From positions 744,104-808,103 of the forward strand of contig NZ_KI928919.1 of the NCBI RefSeq assembly GCF_000521215.1: a DNA stretch of 64,000 nt, given 5' to 3'. A program made the translations under genes and the position numbers. The notes under the pieces are model-generated. The model had not been told where the DNA came from, searched no databases, and worked only from the letters and a program-made list of their open reading frames with translations. Shown here piece after piece: positions 9,112 through 18,660 of the stretch. Numbering within the stretch: position 1 is the first letter of the stretch; each line of letters starts with the position of its first letter. Source of the stretch: Labrenzia sp. DG1229 (GTDB taxonomy: Bacteria > Pseudomonadota > Alphaproteobacteria > Rhizobiales > Stappiaceae).

Positions 9112-10002
9112 TTATTCAGCCGCAAGCTGGCCGGTACCGCCGCCGACATTGCCGATTGCCGCGACAAGGTGATTGCACAAGGTATCGTGCATGGCTTCAC
9201 GGGCCGTGTCCGACCGCAATAGGGCGATGTCGCAAGACGGCAGGGCAGGAAATCCGTCCCTTTCATCCAGAATACGCATTCCGTCGCGGATCGCACTTTC
9301 CGGAAACACGGTGACTGCAAGGCCTGCCTGCACCGCTCCAACGAGAGCTGCCGCACTGGAGCTGGTGTAAGAAACGCGATATCGCCGCCCGACCCTGTCC
9401 AGCGCATCCATAGACAGTCGCCGCCAGCCACAGGTCGACGGCCCCAGCGCCAAGCGGATGATGTCCTGCGTATGCGCGCAATGCTGACTGGATGTTACCC
9501 AGTAGAGCGGTTCACGCCGGATGATCTCGCCGCGAAGATCCATCGTATCGCTCGACGTGGTGATCGCAACATCCAGCGCCCCATCGCGGATCGATTCAGT
9601 CAGTTTGCTGCTTCCCGAACACTCGACCTGCACTTCGATCGATGGATTCAGCCGGTTAAAGGCGGCCAGAACCTGTGGCAAGAGACGGTCCGCGTAATCG
9701 TCCGGCACGCCGAGCTTGACGTGGCCAACTTCCTTTTGACCGTTGAATGCAGTGAGTGTCTCGTCGTTCAGCAGGATCATCCGCCTGGCATATTCCACCA
9801 GGCGCTGCCCGTCTTCGGTCAGCCGTGACTGCCGTCCGTCCTTGATGAATATGGCCTGTCCGACGCGCTCTTCCAGCCGGCGCATCTGCATGGATACAGC
9901 CGATTGCGTCTTGTGCACAGCTTCGCCTGCCTTGGTGAAGCTGCCCAGTTCCGCAATCGCTAAAAACGTGCGGAGCTGATCAATATCCAGCGCGTGATTC
10001 AT
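9112..10002 (-). CDS. LysR-family regulator (paralogue 1)
   Basis: A 296-residue LysR-type regulator beginning MNHALDIDQLRTFLAIAELG. The helix-turn-helix has FTKAGEAVHKTQSAVSMQMRRLEER, almost identical to the next gene. The effector domain carries DDYADRLLPQVLAAFNRLNP and GALDVAITTS, again shared with the neighbour. The two are therefore tandem paralogues that have diverged mainly in the effector domain. It is convergent with the EamA exporter. GTGGAG precedes the ATG. The target is unknown; candidates are the EamA gene and the DUF1127 gene beyond the second paralogue. Confidence 0.92.
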   Translation of the reverse strand: MNHALDIDQLRTFLAIAELGSFTKAGEAVHKTQSAVSMQMRRLEERVGQAIFIKDGRQSRLTEDGQRLVEYARRMILLNDETLTAFNGQKEVGHVKLGVPDDYADRLLPQVLAAFNRLNPSIEVQVECSGSSKLTESIRDGALDVAITTSSDTMDLRGEIIRREPLYWVTSSQHCAHTQDIIRLALGPSTCGWRRLSMDALDRVGRRYRVSYTSSSAAALVGAVQAGLAVTVFPESAIRDGMRILDERDGFPALPSCDIALLRSDTAREAMHDTLCNHLVAAIGNVGGGTGQLAAE

Positions 10003-10172
10003 GTGAATGCTCCACGGCACAACCACTTGTCAGTCGGTTGATTTGAGATTCGAATTAATTAAGCGAAGATACATCACAAATTCTTACATTACAAACAATA
10101 TTTCAGCCGGACGAATAACTCGCTCTCGACACAAGTCACTGTAAAGAAAACAAAACTTACAGAAACCACTTT

Positions 10173-11048
10173 CTACTCCGCCGCCTGGGGAACGGAGAGG
10201 TTATCCAGCGAAGAGACGATATGTTCGACCAGAGCGTCCGTTACCCGAGAGCTGTTGTGCCAGGATCGCATGATGCCGATTTCGCAATCAGGAAGTTTCG
10301 GAAAGCCATCGGCCTCCGTCAGGACACGCATACCAGAGCGCAAGGCCGATTCAGGGAGAACGGAAATTGCCAGTCCGGCAAGGACAGCTGCCCCCACCGC
10401 CGTGGAGTTCCAGCTTGAATAAAGAAGCCGGTGTTCGCGCATCTGGTCTCCAAGTGCATTGATCGCCGCCTTTCGCCAGTCGCATGTCGCGCGGCCCAGC
10501 GCCAAAGGTAAAGGAGACTCGTTTTCAACCGCATGGCGCGCCGAAACGACCCATAGAAGTGGTTCGCGGCGAACGAGATCCACATGTTTGCGACCTTTCT
10601 TTTGAACATGCGTGATGATCGCGACGTCCAGTTCTCCTTCGGAGATCATATCGGCAAGATTGGGAGTGGGTGCGCACACAACGCTTACTTCAGCCTTGGG
10701 ATTGGACCTTGAAAACCTGGCAAGAATCTCGGGCAGAAAGCGGTCGGCGTAGTCATCCGGCGTTCCCAGACGGACAAGACCGGCAAGCTCGGTATCATCA
10801 AAGGCAGCAAGTGTTTCGTCGTTCAGCTGGACAAGCCTGCGGGCATAATGAAGCAGCCGCTCGCCATGCTCGGTCAACCGTGACTGACGTCCGACCCGCA
10901 CAAAGAGCGGTTTGCCGATGCGTTCTTCCAGCCGTCGCATCTGCATGGAAACCGCCGACTGTGTCTTGTTCACATTGTCGGCTGCCTTGGTGAAACTGCC
11001 GCTTTCCGCGATCGAGACAAAAGTTCGTAGCTGATCCAGATCGAGCAT
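10173..11048 (-). CDS. LysR-family regulator (paralogue 2)
   Basis: A 291-residue LysR-type regulator beginning MLDLDQLRTFVSIAESGSFT. The N-terminal helix-turn-helix and the DDYADRFLPEILARFSRSNP effector-domain segment match the downstream paralogue at 9112-10002. An ATG at 11048 with GGAG at the right distance is preferred to the GTG two codons earlier. The gene is divergent from a DUF1127 protein gene. Pairing of a LysR regulator with DUF1127 genes recalls VtlR/LsrB control of small DUF1127 proteins in Brucella and relatives, but whether this protein is that orthologue needs a tree. Confidence 0.92.
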   Translation of the reverse strand: MLDLDQLRTFVSIAESGSFTKAADNVNKTQSAVSMQMRRLEERIGKPLFVRVGRQSRLTEHGERLLHYARRLVQLNDETLAAFDDTELAGLVRLGTPDDYADRFLPEILARFSRSNPKAEVSVVCAPTPNLADMISEGELDVAIITHVQKKGRKHVDLVRREPLLWVVSARHAVENESPLPLALGRATCDWRKAAINALGDQMREHRLLYSSWNSTAVGAAVLAGLAISVLPESALRSGMRVLTEADGFPKLPDCEIGIMRSWHNSSRVTDALVEHIVSSLDNLSVPQAAE

Positions 11049-11073
11049 TTCCACTCCAAACTATAAGAGATGA

Positions 11074-11088
11074 TCATGTGTAACATGA
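11074..11088. promoter_or_regulatory. Candidate LysR operator upstream of 11048
   Basis: A perfect dyad, TCATGT-GTA-ACATGA, lies 26 nt upstream of the LysR start codon in the LysR/DUF1127 divergent region. LysR regulators typically bind such partial palindromes (T-N11-A cores) to repress themselves and activate the divergent gene. The link to this regulator is inferred from position only. Confidence 0.4.
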
Positions 11089-11314
11089 CACTCATTCGAT
11101 CGGGAAATGTTTATTGACCGGTCGGCCTTCAGGGAACTTGCATGCCTGCCGAAAAACTCACATCACACATACTGATCAATTCCATCAAAAACATTCGTTG
11201 GAATTATGTTTGAAGATGACGCATCTTGAGGATGTTCCTCAGACAATGATCGCCACGACCGGCGCGGAACAAGTTGCCGAAACTTCCTTCGGCCGCTAAC
11301 AGGAGACTTTTGCC

Positions 11315-11635
11315 ATGACGCATATCGCAAGCATCCCCTTCGTCGCTCTCTTCGGGCAGATGGCTGCCCGTGCATGGCGTGTATTTACCAACCGCCGCCA
11401 TGTGACCGAGCTCAAGTATTGGTCCGACGAGCAGTTGAAAGACATCGGTTTGACGCGGAGCGACGTTCGACGAGCGTTGGCCCTCCCCTTCTATCGAGAT
11501 CCGACATCTTCTTTGAGCAATCTTCCGGAATTCGGTTTGCCGATGCATCTCAGCGCGGCCAACACCGCGAAGGAGAATCCGGCCCTTACGCTCATTGACG
11601 GATGCAAGCCGAAATCCGGGCAGATCGCTGCCTGA
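11315..11635 (+). CDS. DUF1127 small protein
   Basis: A 106-residue protein. Residues about 20-55 form the DUF1127 (YjiS-like) domain: W-R-V-F-T-N-R-R-H-V-T-E-L followed by WSDEQLKDIGLTRSDVRRAL. The C-terminal half is not conserved in the domain and looks unstructured. Small arginine-rich DUF1127 proteins in Agrobacterium and Brucella affect RNA turnover, phosphate and carbon metabolism; the role here is not known. An AGGAGA Shine-Dalgarno and a strong downstream terminator indicate a well expressed single gene. It is divergent from a LysR regulator, its likely controller. Confidence 0.9.
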   Translation: MTHIASIPFVALFGQMAARAWRVFTNRRHVTELKYWSDEQLKDIGLTRSDVRRALALPFYRDPTSSLSNLPEFGLPMHLSAANTAKENPALTLIDGCKPKSGQIAA

Positions 11636-11693
11636 TCCCAATCGAGTCCCCCCGATTGCAGCCCCCTGTCGGCAAACCTTGCTGACATTCACT

Positions 11694-11722
11694 GACCCGC
11701 CTTTTGGCGGGTCTTTTTTTTT
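11694..11722 (+). terminator. Intrinsic terminator after DUF1127 gene
   Basis: The perfect 8-bp stem GACCCGCC/GGCGGGTC with a TTTT loop is followed by a run of nine or more T. It also faces the end of the convergent gene at 11734. Confidence 0.92.
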
Positions 11723-11733
11723 GCCAGATCAAT

Positions 11734-12501
11734 TCATTTCTTGTCGTAGTCCCGTGCCGCCTTTTCAAAAAAACTGTCGAATGCCTTGAACTGGCTCGAC
11801 TGAAAATCCCGGCCGGCCGCCAGCCAATTCGACACCATTTCATCGATTTCGGAGGCTTCGGCGTCAAGATCTTCCTCTGCAGCCTCAGGCCCTTCCTCGG
11901 GTTCCGGTTCAGGTGCTGCGACTTCTTCTGTTTCCCGGGTTTCGGTCACAAGGCTGGCCGGTTGGAGAAATGACCCCCAGAATGCATTCATTGCGTCCGC
12001 ATAACCTTGCATGTAGTCCACCGGTGTCGGCTGAGGTTTGGGACGGCCACGGGCGAAGCCACGCAGATAGGCATCAAGGAGATTGCGCGCCTCCCCGTGC
12101 ACAAAGGGGCGCGCCACTTGCCCCATGGCGAGCGTTGCCGCAACAGGCATCATTTCCTGAATGGCATCGCTCTGCAAACCCGTGAGACCGGATATCTGTC
12201 CGGCAAGCGCCTTTTGAACCGCTTCCGGACCAAAAAAGGGCGTCAAAGCGGTTTCAGATGCGTTTTGAACAAAACCGGCAAAAGGAGACTTCGCCGCCTC
12301 ATCGAATGAAGACGGCAGACCGGGAAAATCCGAAAATCCGGGCACAGTGCTGCCGAAATGCCGAAAGCCGTTGAGAGCCGCAGGCAAAAGCTGCTCCATC
12401 ACGCGACTCAAGTCTTCGTTCGACCAGCCAAACCGCTCCCTGACATCCTCCGCCAACGAAAAAACGTCAAATGGAGGCGCACCCTTGTCGCTGCCCGTCA
12501 T
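11734..12501 (-). CDS. Hypothetical protein with acidic linker (DUF937/phasin-like)
   Basis: A 255-residue soluble protein. The first part (about residues 10-150) is helical, with SLAEDVRERFGWSNEDLSRVMEQLLPAAL resembling the start of DUF937-type proteins, and a region rich in small and hydrophobic residues. An acidic, proline- and glutamate-rich linker (about 180-215) follows. The C-terminal 40 residues, ASEIDEMVSNWLAAGRDFQ onward, look like an amphipathic helix with phasin-like spacing of aromatic residues. A PHB-granule association is possible but unproven; the resemblance is by eye. CGGAG precedes the ATG at 12501. Confidence 0.75.
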   Translation of the reverse strand: MTGSDKGAPPFDVFSLAEDVRERFGWSNEDLSRVMEQLLPAALNGFRHFGSTVPGFSDFPGLPSSFDEAAKSPFAGFVQNASETALTPFFGPEAVQKALAGQISGLTGLQSDAIQEMMPVAATLAMGQVARPFVHGEARNLLDAYLRGFARGRPKPQPTPVDYMQGYADAMNAFWGSFLQPASLVTETRETEEVAAPEPEPEEGPEAAEEDLDAEASEIDEMVSNWLAAGRDFQSSQFKAFDSFFEKAARDYDKK

Positions 12502-12572
12502 CGCTTTGCTCCGGTCAATTTCCAGCGAGGTCCTGAGGAACAAGACCAACCGGCACAAGAGTGACGCTTCAG

Positions 12573-12612
12573 GGGGCTCAGGTCAATTCGCGCGCGAGAC
12601 CAGCCCCTTTTT
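12573..12612 (+). terminator. Terminator-like hairpin on plus strand
   Basis: The arms GGGGCT plus GGTC pair with GACC plus AGCCCC across a 2-nt bulge and are followed by TTTTT on the plus strand. No annotated plus-strand gene ends here. It may act on minus-strand gshA transcripts as a hairpin without a U tract, or end a short unannotated plus-strand RNA. Confidence 0.4.
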
Positions 12613-12643
12613 GGTCACTTATCTTTTTTTGCGATGGCTTCAA

Positions 12644-14017
12644 TTAGTACGCGTATTCGCGGAAGACCTGCGTGATGTCACCGTTCCAGGAGCCGTTGTA
12701 GCGCTGCAGCAGAATGTCTGCCGGGCACATGCCTGCGGCAAGCCCCTCCTCGAGCGGCGCCAGATGGACGCGCTCGTCCAGATCGCCGTCGCTGAGCCGG
12801 TTGCGCCGCTTCAATCCTTCCTGCGCCAGCGCCAGCACATCCTTGGCAACGTCGAGAACCGTTCCTTGCCGGAAGGGTGTCTGCAAGGCCGACTTCGGAA
12901 CGCCGCTGCGCAGTGCTGCGCGCTCTTCCTCTGTCCAGTCCTTGACCAGCTCCCAGGCCTGGTCGAGAACGCCGCTGTCGTAAAGCAGTCCGACCCAAAG
13001 GGCGGGAAGCGCACAAATACGGCGCCAAGGGCCCCCATCGGCCCCTCGCATCTCAATGAATTTCTTCAGCCGGACATCCGGGAAGAGTGTTGAAATGTGG
13101 TTGTTCCAATCGCCAAGACTTGGCGTGGCATCGGGAACCCGGCCTTCCAGCGCACCCTTCATGAACTGGCGGAAGGTCGTGTCCGTCACGTCGTAATAGG
13201 TCTCTCCGCGCTTGACGAAATACATCGGCACGTCGAGCGCCCAGTCCACGTAGCGCTCAAAACCGAACCCTTGTTCGAATACAAAGGGAATGTCGCCTGT
13301 TCTGTCCACGTCGGTATCGGTCCAGATCTGCGCGCGGAAGGACTTGAACCCGTTCGGCTTGCCGTCGGTGAACGGAGAATTTGCAAACATGGCGGTCGCG
13401 ATCGGCTGAAGCGCCAGGCCGATCCGCATTTTGCGGATCATGTCGGCCTCGGAGGAGAAATCGAGGTTCACCTGGATCGTCGACGTTCGATACATCATGT
13501 CGAGGCCGAGCGACCCGACCTTCGGCATGTAGTTGGTCATGATGTCATAGCGGGACTTCGGCATGCGCGGAATATCCGCACGCGTCCAGGTCGGCGTCAT
13601 GCCGATTCCCAGGAAGCCGACACCCATCGGCTCGGCGATCTGGCGGACATGGGCCAGATGCTGATTGGCTTCACGGCAGGTCTGGTGGAGATTCTCCAAC
13701 GGGGCTCCGGAGAGTTCGAACTGTCCTCCCGGTTCGATGGAAATTGCCCCCCCACCCTCGTTGTCAGCGAGACCGATGATCTTGCCGGCGTCTTCAATGC
13801 GCTCCCAGCCGAGGAGATTTTGCATGCCCTCCAGAACCGCCTCAACCCCGTTCGAACCTTCATACGGAATGGGAGACAACTGCTTCAGACAGAAACCGAA
13901 CTTCTCGTGCTCGGTACCGATCCGGAAACGGTCTTCCGGCTTGCAGCCTTCTTCGAGGGTTGCGGCAAGGTCCGCAACAGTTTCAATCGGTGTGGTATCG
14001 ACCGTATCGCGGGCCAT
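12644..14017 (-). CDS. gshA: Glutamate-cysteine ligase (plant/alphaproteobacterial type)
   Basis: A 457-residue ATP-dependent glutamate-cysteine ligase, the first step of glutathione synthesis in the cytosol. It belongs to the GCS2 family shared by alphaproteobacteria and plants. Typical segments are FRIGTEHEKFGF near residue 33, the nucleotide/glutamate site GGQFELSGAPLENLHQT, RMPKSRYDIMTNYMP, and RGADGGPWRRICALPALWVGLLYD toward the C-terminus. The length agrees with the family (about 455 residues). AGGAC precedes the ATG. It is probably monocistronic; gshB is not in the window. Confidence 0.95.
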   Translation of the reverse strand: MARDTVDTTPIETVADLAATLEEGCKPEDRFRIGTEHEKFGFCLKQLSPIPYEGSNGVEAVLEGMQNLLGWERIEDAGKIIGLADNEGGGAISIEPGGQFELSGAPLENLHQTCREANQHLAHVRQIAEPMGVGFLGIGMTPTWTRADIPRMPKSRYDIMTNYMPKVGSLGLDMMYRTSTIQVNLDFSSEADMIRKMRIGLALQPIATAMFANSPFTDGKPNGFKSFRAQIWTDTDVDRTGDIPFVFEQGFGFERYVDWALDVPMYFVKRGETYYDVTDTTFRQFMKGALEGRVPDATPSLGDWNNHISTLFPDVRLKKFIEMRGADGGPWRRICALPALWVGLLYDSGVLDQAWELVKDWTEEERAALRSGVPKSALQTPFRQGTVLDVAKDVLALAQEGLKRRNRLSDGDLDERVHLAPLEEGLAAGMCPADILLQRYNGSWNGDITQVFREYAY

Positions 14018-14177
14018 GAAACCGTCCTAAGTGTCTGCGCGGCAAGTCACGAAAGGCGTTGTGAGCACTCTCGTTTCCGCATTGATCCGGCACGTTTCAA
14101 GCAAAACGCACTCGAGCTTGCGTGATTTAGGAGGCTTGAAACAAGATTGCAAGGAAGGAAACCGCAGATGCGTTCGT

Positions 14178-15944
14178 TCACGCAATTCTGAACACGGAAA
14201 GCGGGTCGTCCCGACCACGCAGTTGCACCGGACCGAGACTGGTTGTGCTCGCACCTTCCGGCAGATGTGTCATGGTTTGCGCGCTTGCAAGCGCAATCAC
14301 CTTTGCGTCAGGGTCGACCTGTTTTCCATATTCCTGCAGCCTCGCAGCGACATTCACGGCGTCGCCAATCACGGTGTAGTTCATGCGCGAGGAGGTTCCG
14401 ATATCGCCGACAACCACCTTTCCGGTGTGCACACCAATCCGGACCCGCAAATCGATGTCCGGTGACTGATTGATCCGTTCGGCAAGAGACTTGACCGCCT
14501 TGATCGCCATGACCGCGTGATCGGGCTGGTCGGAAGGTGCACCCCAGAACGCCATCACACCGTCTCCCAGAAACTTGTCGATCGTTCCCTGGCTCTCTGC
14601 GATCGCCTCGGAAACGGTTTCGAAATACCCGTTGAGGTAGGACGCGGTTTCCTCTGCTGTCAGATGAGAGGCCAGCCCGGTAAAACCCGCAAGGTCGGCG
14701 AAAACGATCGTCATCTCGCGCAATTCGATGTTACGCGCACTCGTCATGCCTTCTTCGATTAGGCGGGACACCAACTGCCGGGGAACATATTTGGCAAAGG
14801 CGTTCAGCGCGCCGACAGAACCGTTAAAGGCCTGGTTGACATCGTCCAGCTCGGCCAGCCGCGACCGTGGCAGACGTTCTGCCGCCTCAAAATTTAGTTG
14901 GCGCAACTCGGCGGCAGAATGAGCCAGCCGTCTCAGAGGTCTGCCGAGCATGCGTCCGACCATGAAGGACAACAGCGCCCCGACGAACAACGCGACAATC
15001 GCGGCATAAAGGACAATACGGGTCTGATCGAGTGCAGCGCCGAACTGATCTGCCTGATAAAGCGTGCCGACAATCCAGCCCTTGGCCGGACCTTCATCCA
15101 CGTCGGTGAAGATCGCCGTGAACATGCCTCTTTCACCGGGAAATACCCGGCCATCGATCTCCCCGCCCATATTGTGGGCCCGTTGCTGATCCTTCCAGAT
15201 CAGGTGTAAAGGCGAATTCTTGAGGTCTGCAAGATCCGGCAGTGGGCTGTCCGGTCTGGAAGCAAAATCGTTTCCCGGCAACCCTTCCACCACGATTGCC
15301 TTGTCCCGGCTTTCCAAAAGAAACACCTTCTGCCGGCCTTCCCAGGACATCTGGTCTGCGATCCCGGCAAACACGGGCTGAGGGTAATACGCGAACAGCG
15401 ACCGGGTATCGCCAAGGCCCAGCTCCGCGACCAGAACCCCGGTTGAAAACCCTTCCCTGTATCGGAATGGCGTCCAGGCAACGAGCGGTTTTTCATCGCC
15501 CGGCGTTTCGCTCAAGACTGTTTGCCCGAGTTGCAGCGTTGCACCGTCAGGCAAGAGCCTGTGATAGGGAGCCAGATCCGCATCCCCGAACTGCTCGGCG
15601 GATGCGGAGGCATGAACAGCAATCGACCTGAGGAACTGTTCCTGTTTCTGGAAAAATTGCTTCAGGGTCGCTTCATTGCCCTTCAAAACGGCCAACGCCT
15701 GCTCATCCAGCAATCGCCCGGCGATCCGCCTGTCGGCAGACGCCATATAGGAAATGATGATGCCGCAGATCACGACCAGCAGCAGTGAAAAAACCAACCC
15801 GAGCGCTATCCCCACTGGAAGCCGAAAGCGATTGCGGCCTGTGTCCATCGCAGCATCGGAATCCGCCTGATTCACACCGGATTTTTCAAGCGCCTTGCCA
15901 CGTTCGGATGAGGAAGCTTCCGGTGGAAGGATGTCCTGCTGCAA
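14178..15944 (-). CDS. Membrane adenylate cyclase, class III, with HAMP
   Basis: A 588-residue two-helix membrane receptor. It has a cytoplasmic N-tail, TM1 (about 45-67), a large periplasmic sensor domain (about 68-305), TM2 (about 310-332), HAMP (about 333-385) and a class III cyclase domain (about 400-585). The metal aspartates are in VFADLAGFTGL and LGDGVMAFWGA. The adenine-selecting Lys (TIDKFLGDG) and Asp (NYTVIGDAVN) and the catalytic Asn and Arg (NVAARLQ) are present, so it should make cAMP from ATP. It starts at TTG behind CTGGAG, 4 nt after the rsmE stop, which points to translational coupling. The sensed signal is unknown. Confidence 0.9.
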   Translation of the reverse strand: MQQDILPPEASSSERGKALEKSGVNQADSDAAMDTGRNRFRLPVGIALGLVFSLLLVVICGIIISYMASADRRIAGRLLDEQALAVLKGNEATLKQFFQKQEQFLRSIAVHASASAEQFGDADLAPYHRLLPDGATLQLGQTVLSETPGDEKPLVAWTPFRYREGFSTGVLVAELGLGDTRSLFAYYPQPVFAGIADQMSWEGRQKVFLLESRDKAIVVEGLPGNDFASRPDSPLPDLADLKNSPLHLIWKDQQRAHNMGGEIDGRVFPGERGMFTAIFTDVDEGPAKGWIVGTLYQADQFGAALDQTRIVLYAAIVALFVGALLSFMVGRMLGRPLRRLAHSAAELRQLNFEAAERLPRSRLAELDDVNQAFNGSVGALNAFAKYVPRQLVSRLIEEGMTSARNIELREMTIVFADLAGFTGLASHLTAEETASYLNGYFETVSEAIAESQGTIDKFLGDGVMAFWGAPSDQPDHAVMAIKAVKSLAERINQSPDIDLRVRIGVHTGKVVVGDIGTSSRMNYTVIGDAVNVAARLQEYGKQVDPDAKVIALASAQTMTHLPEGASTTSLGPVQLRGRDDPLSVFRIA

Positions 15945-15948
15945 TGAG

Positions 15949-16707
15949 TTATCTCCAGTCGCCGACCGTTGCCTGTATGATGGTCAATGCGGCTACCGCC
16001 GCTGTATCGGCCCTCAATATACGGGGTCCGAGCGGAATTGCGGTAACGAAATCCAGACCACGCAGTTCGCTGCGCTCGTCGTCGGAAAACCCGCCTTCCG
16101 GTCCGACGATCACCGCAAGCGGTTGGGGGCCGGCTTCCTTCATCTGTGCAAGGGTCAGCAACGGATTGTGCGTTCCTTCCGCCTCGTCGCAGAACAACAG
16201 GCGGCGGTCCGGATGCATTTGTGGCCACTCGGCCAGGACGTCTTTCAGAGATTGCGGACCAATGACTTCGGGAATCGAAAGTATGCCGCACTGTTCAGCG
16301 GCTTCGATGACATTGGCTTCCATCCGCTCGAGGTTGATGCGACTGGACTGAGTGTGCTGGGTCATGACCGGCTGGAGACTGCCCACACCCATCTCCACCG
16401 CTTTTTGCACCATGTAGTCGAGCCTGGCATGTTTGAGCGGTGCGAAAAGATAGATCAGATCATTGTGCTCGGTCTGCTCCCGCGTGCGCTCCATCACTTG
16501 CAGTGCGCATTCACGGCGGCTGCCGCTGGAGATCTTTGCAAGCCATTCCCCGTGATTGCCGTTGAAGACCAGCAGATAGTCGCCGTCCTTCATCCGCAAC
16601 ACATTCATCAGATAATTGGCCTGGCTTCGGTCGGCTTCGATCCTGGCGCCTTCAGCAAGAACGTGCCGCAAAAACAATCGCTGCATCTTGAATTCGTATT
16701 TTCCCAT
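15949..16707 (-). CDS. rsmE: 16S rRNA m3U1498 methyltransferase
   Basis: A 252-residue SPOUT-class RNA methyltransferase that methylates N3 of U1498 in 16S rRNA using S-adenosylmethionine. The N-terminal PUA-like part starts [10 protein letters not shown] and contains [13 protein letters not shown]. The C-terminal knotted domain has [17 protein letters not shown] and [20 protein letters not shown], the SAM-binding loops. The start at 16707 ([12 protein letters not shown]) matches the usual few residues before the PUA part; the open frame runs back to 16743. The adenylate cyclase gene follows within 4 nt. Confidence 0.93.
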   Translation of the reverse strand: MGKYEFKMQRLFLRHVLAEGARIEADRSQANYLMNVLRMKDGDYLLVFNGNHGEWLAKISSGSRRECALQVMERTREQTEHNDLIYLFAPLKHARLDYMVQKAVEMGVGSLQPVMTQHTQSSRINLERMEANVIEAAEQCGILSIPEVIGPQSLKDVLAEWPQMHPDRRLLFCDEAEGTHNPLLTLAQMKEAGPQPLAVIVGPEGGFSDDERSELRGLDFVTAIPLGPRILRADTAAVAALTIIQATVGDWR

Positions 16708-16921
16708 GTTTCGAACGTAGGCGACCGATTGTGTATGTTTCAAGGCGTATAGTCAGGCCTTGCCTGAACTACACAACATTCGGCCACGTGCGGTGTCACA
16801 GCCTTCTCAAGTTGCTCGACGACACGGTCACGTTCCCGACGGCATGAGGATGACGTGACCCGGCATCTTGACCCGTCACCGGCAAGCGGCCACTTTCGGG
16901 TGAAGAAAAGGAATCACACGC

Positions 16922-18490
16922 GTGAGCGAAACCCCGTCCAACGTCGCCGAATTTTCCGTCTCCGAGATTTCGTTCTCCATCAAGCGCACGATGGAAGACA
17001 CCTTCGGATATGTCCGGGTGCGCGGCGAACTGGGGCGCATCTCACGGCCGGGGTCGGGCCATATCTACCTGGATCTCAAAGACGACAGGGCGGTTCTGTC
17101 CGGCGTCATCTGGCGCGGGGTTGCCTCGAAGCTGAAGATCCAGCCGGAACAGGGGCTGGAAGTGATCGCCACAGGCAAGATCACGACATTCCCGGGTCAG
17201 TCCAAGTACCAGATGGTGATCGACGCTCTTGAACCCGCTGGTGCCGGGGCGTTGATGGCACTTCTGGAAGAGCGCAAGAAAAAGCTCGCCGCAGAAGGAC
17301 TTTTCGCGGAGGAACGCAAGCAAGTACTGCCGCCGTTGCCAAAGGTGATCGGCGTGGTAACGTCACCGACCGGTGCCGTCATTCGGGACATCCTGCACCG
17401 GATCTCAGACAGGTTTCCGCTGCATGTGCTGGTCTGGCCGGTTCGCGTGCAGGGGGAAACATCGGGTGCGGAGGTCGCCAACGGTATTCGCGGTTTCAAT
17501 GCGCTGGAAGCCGGTGGCGCCATACCTCGACCGGACCTGCTGATCGTTGCGCGTGGCGGCGGCAGTATCGAAGACCTCTGGGGCTTCAACGAGGAGACCG
17601 TGGTACGGGCTGCTGCTGACAGCCAGATCCCGCTGATTTCCGCTGTCGGACACGAGACCGACTGGACGCTGATCGATCTGGCTGCCGACGTTCGCGCACC
17701 GACACCTACAGGGGCTGCGGAAATCGCCGTGCCGGTAAAGGCCGAGTTGATGGCGATGGTCGACGACCGATCGCGGCGGCTCAACTCAGGTCTTGTGCGG
17801 TTCGTCACGGGCCGCAGAACGGAACTGAGGGCAGCGAGCGCCGCCCTGCCGGCCCCGCAAGACCTGCTGGCGCTGCCACGGCAAAAATTCGACACGCTTG
17901 CCAACGGTCTCGAGCGTGCGCTGATCGTCAGTACGAAAAGTCACCGATCCACATTCCAGAACCTGGCCGGGCGCCTCTCTCCCCTGCTGCTGTCGCGGCT
18001 CAGTTCCAAGGCGCGGCAGGATCTCGGCAATGCCAGCGATCGGCAGCAGCGCGCACTCTCCGTTGCAGTTGCTCAAAAGCGGCAGGCATATGCCGCTGTC
18101 GCGGCGCGTCTCACGCCTTCTCGCCTGTCCCAGCAGACACTCCTCGGTCAGGAGCGCGTCACCGGCCTTTCGGAACGGCTCGACAGGGCATTCCTTGCAC
18201 GCGTTACCCACGAGAAAAGCAGGCTCGACGGAGTGCAGAAATTGCTCAAGTCGCTGTCCTACAAAGATGTTCTTGCGCGTGGCTATGCCGTTGTCCGCGA
18301 CGAAGAAGGACAACCGGTCAGATCCGCAGCCGCAATTGCCTCAGGTGCGGCACTTGCCATCGAGCTGGCCGACGGAACAGTGGATGCCGTGGCGATGAGC
18401 GACAGCGCCGCTGCCCTCCCCCGCAAAGGCAAGGCCAAAAAGTCCATTCCTTCAAAATCGCGGCCGGAAAATCAAGGAGATCTGTTCTAG
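16922..18490 (+). CDS. xseA: Exodeoxyribonuclease VII large subunit
   Basis: A 522-residue large subunit of exonuclease VII, which degrades single-stranded DNA into oligonucleotides together with XseB. The N-terminal OB fold (about residues 15-105) includes [24 protein letters not shown]. The catalytic domain contains [39 protein letters not shown] and [20 protein letters not shown], followed by a long coiled-coil region and a basic C-terminus. It starts at GTG with AAGGA upstream. xseB is not adjacent, which is common in this group. Confidence 0.95.
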   Translation: MSETPSNVAEFSVSEISFSIKRTMEDTFGYVRVRGELGRISRPGSGHIYLDLKDDRAVLSGVIWRGVASKLKIQPEQGLEVIATGKITTFPGQSKYQMVIDALEPAGAGALMALLEERKKKLAAEGLFAEERKQVLPPLPKVIGVVTSPTGAVIRDILHRISDRFPLHVLVWPVRVQGETSGAEVANGIRGFNALEAGGAIPRPDLLIVARGGGSIEDLWGFNEETVVRAAADSQIPLISAVGHETDWTLIDLAADVRAPTPTGAAEIAVPVKAELMAMVDDRSRRLNSGLVRFVTGRRTELRAASAALPAPQDLLALPRQKFDTLANGLERALIVSTKSHRSTFQNLAGRLSPLLLSRLSSKARQDLGNASDRQQRALSVAVAQKRQAYAAVAARLTPSRLSQQTLLGQERVTGLSERLDRAFLARVTHEKSRLDGVQKLLKSLSYKDVLARGYAVVRDEEGQPVRSAAAIASGAALAIELADGTVDAVAMSDSAAALPRKGKAKKSIPSKSRPENQGDLF

Positions 18491-18660
18491 CTTCCCGATT
18501 TCATTTTTGGAAAATCTTGCCACCCGACAGGAAGCAGATCGACCCCTTGTTTTCTTCAATCTGCTTAGGGTTAATTTAACCAGTTCCCTTACCGCTATCT
18601 TAAGTTGTCTCCCCTAGCGTAAGCCGAAATGATTGAGCTTGTAGACGGGGCAGTCAGAAA

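Noticed and set aside
12347-14125. Long plus-strand frames opposite gshA
   Set aside because: They are the complement of GshA and have no Shine-Dalgarno or domain.
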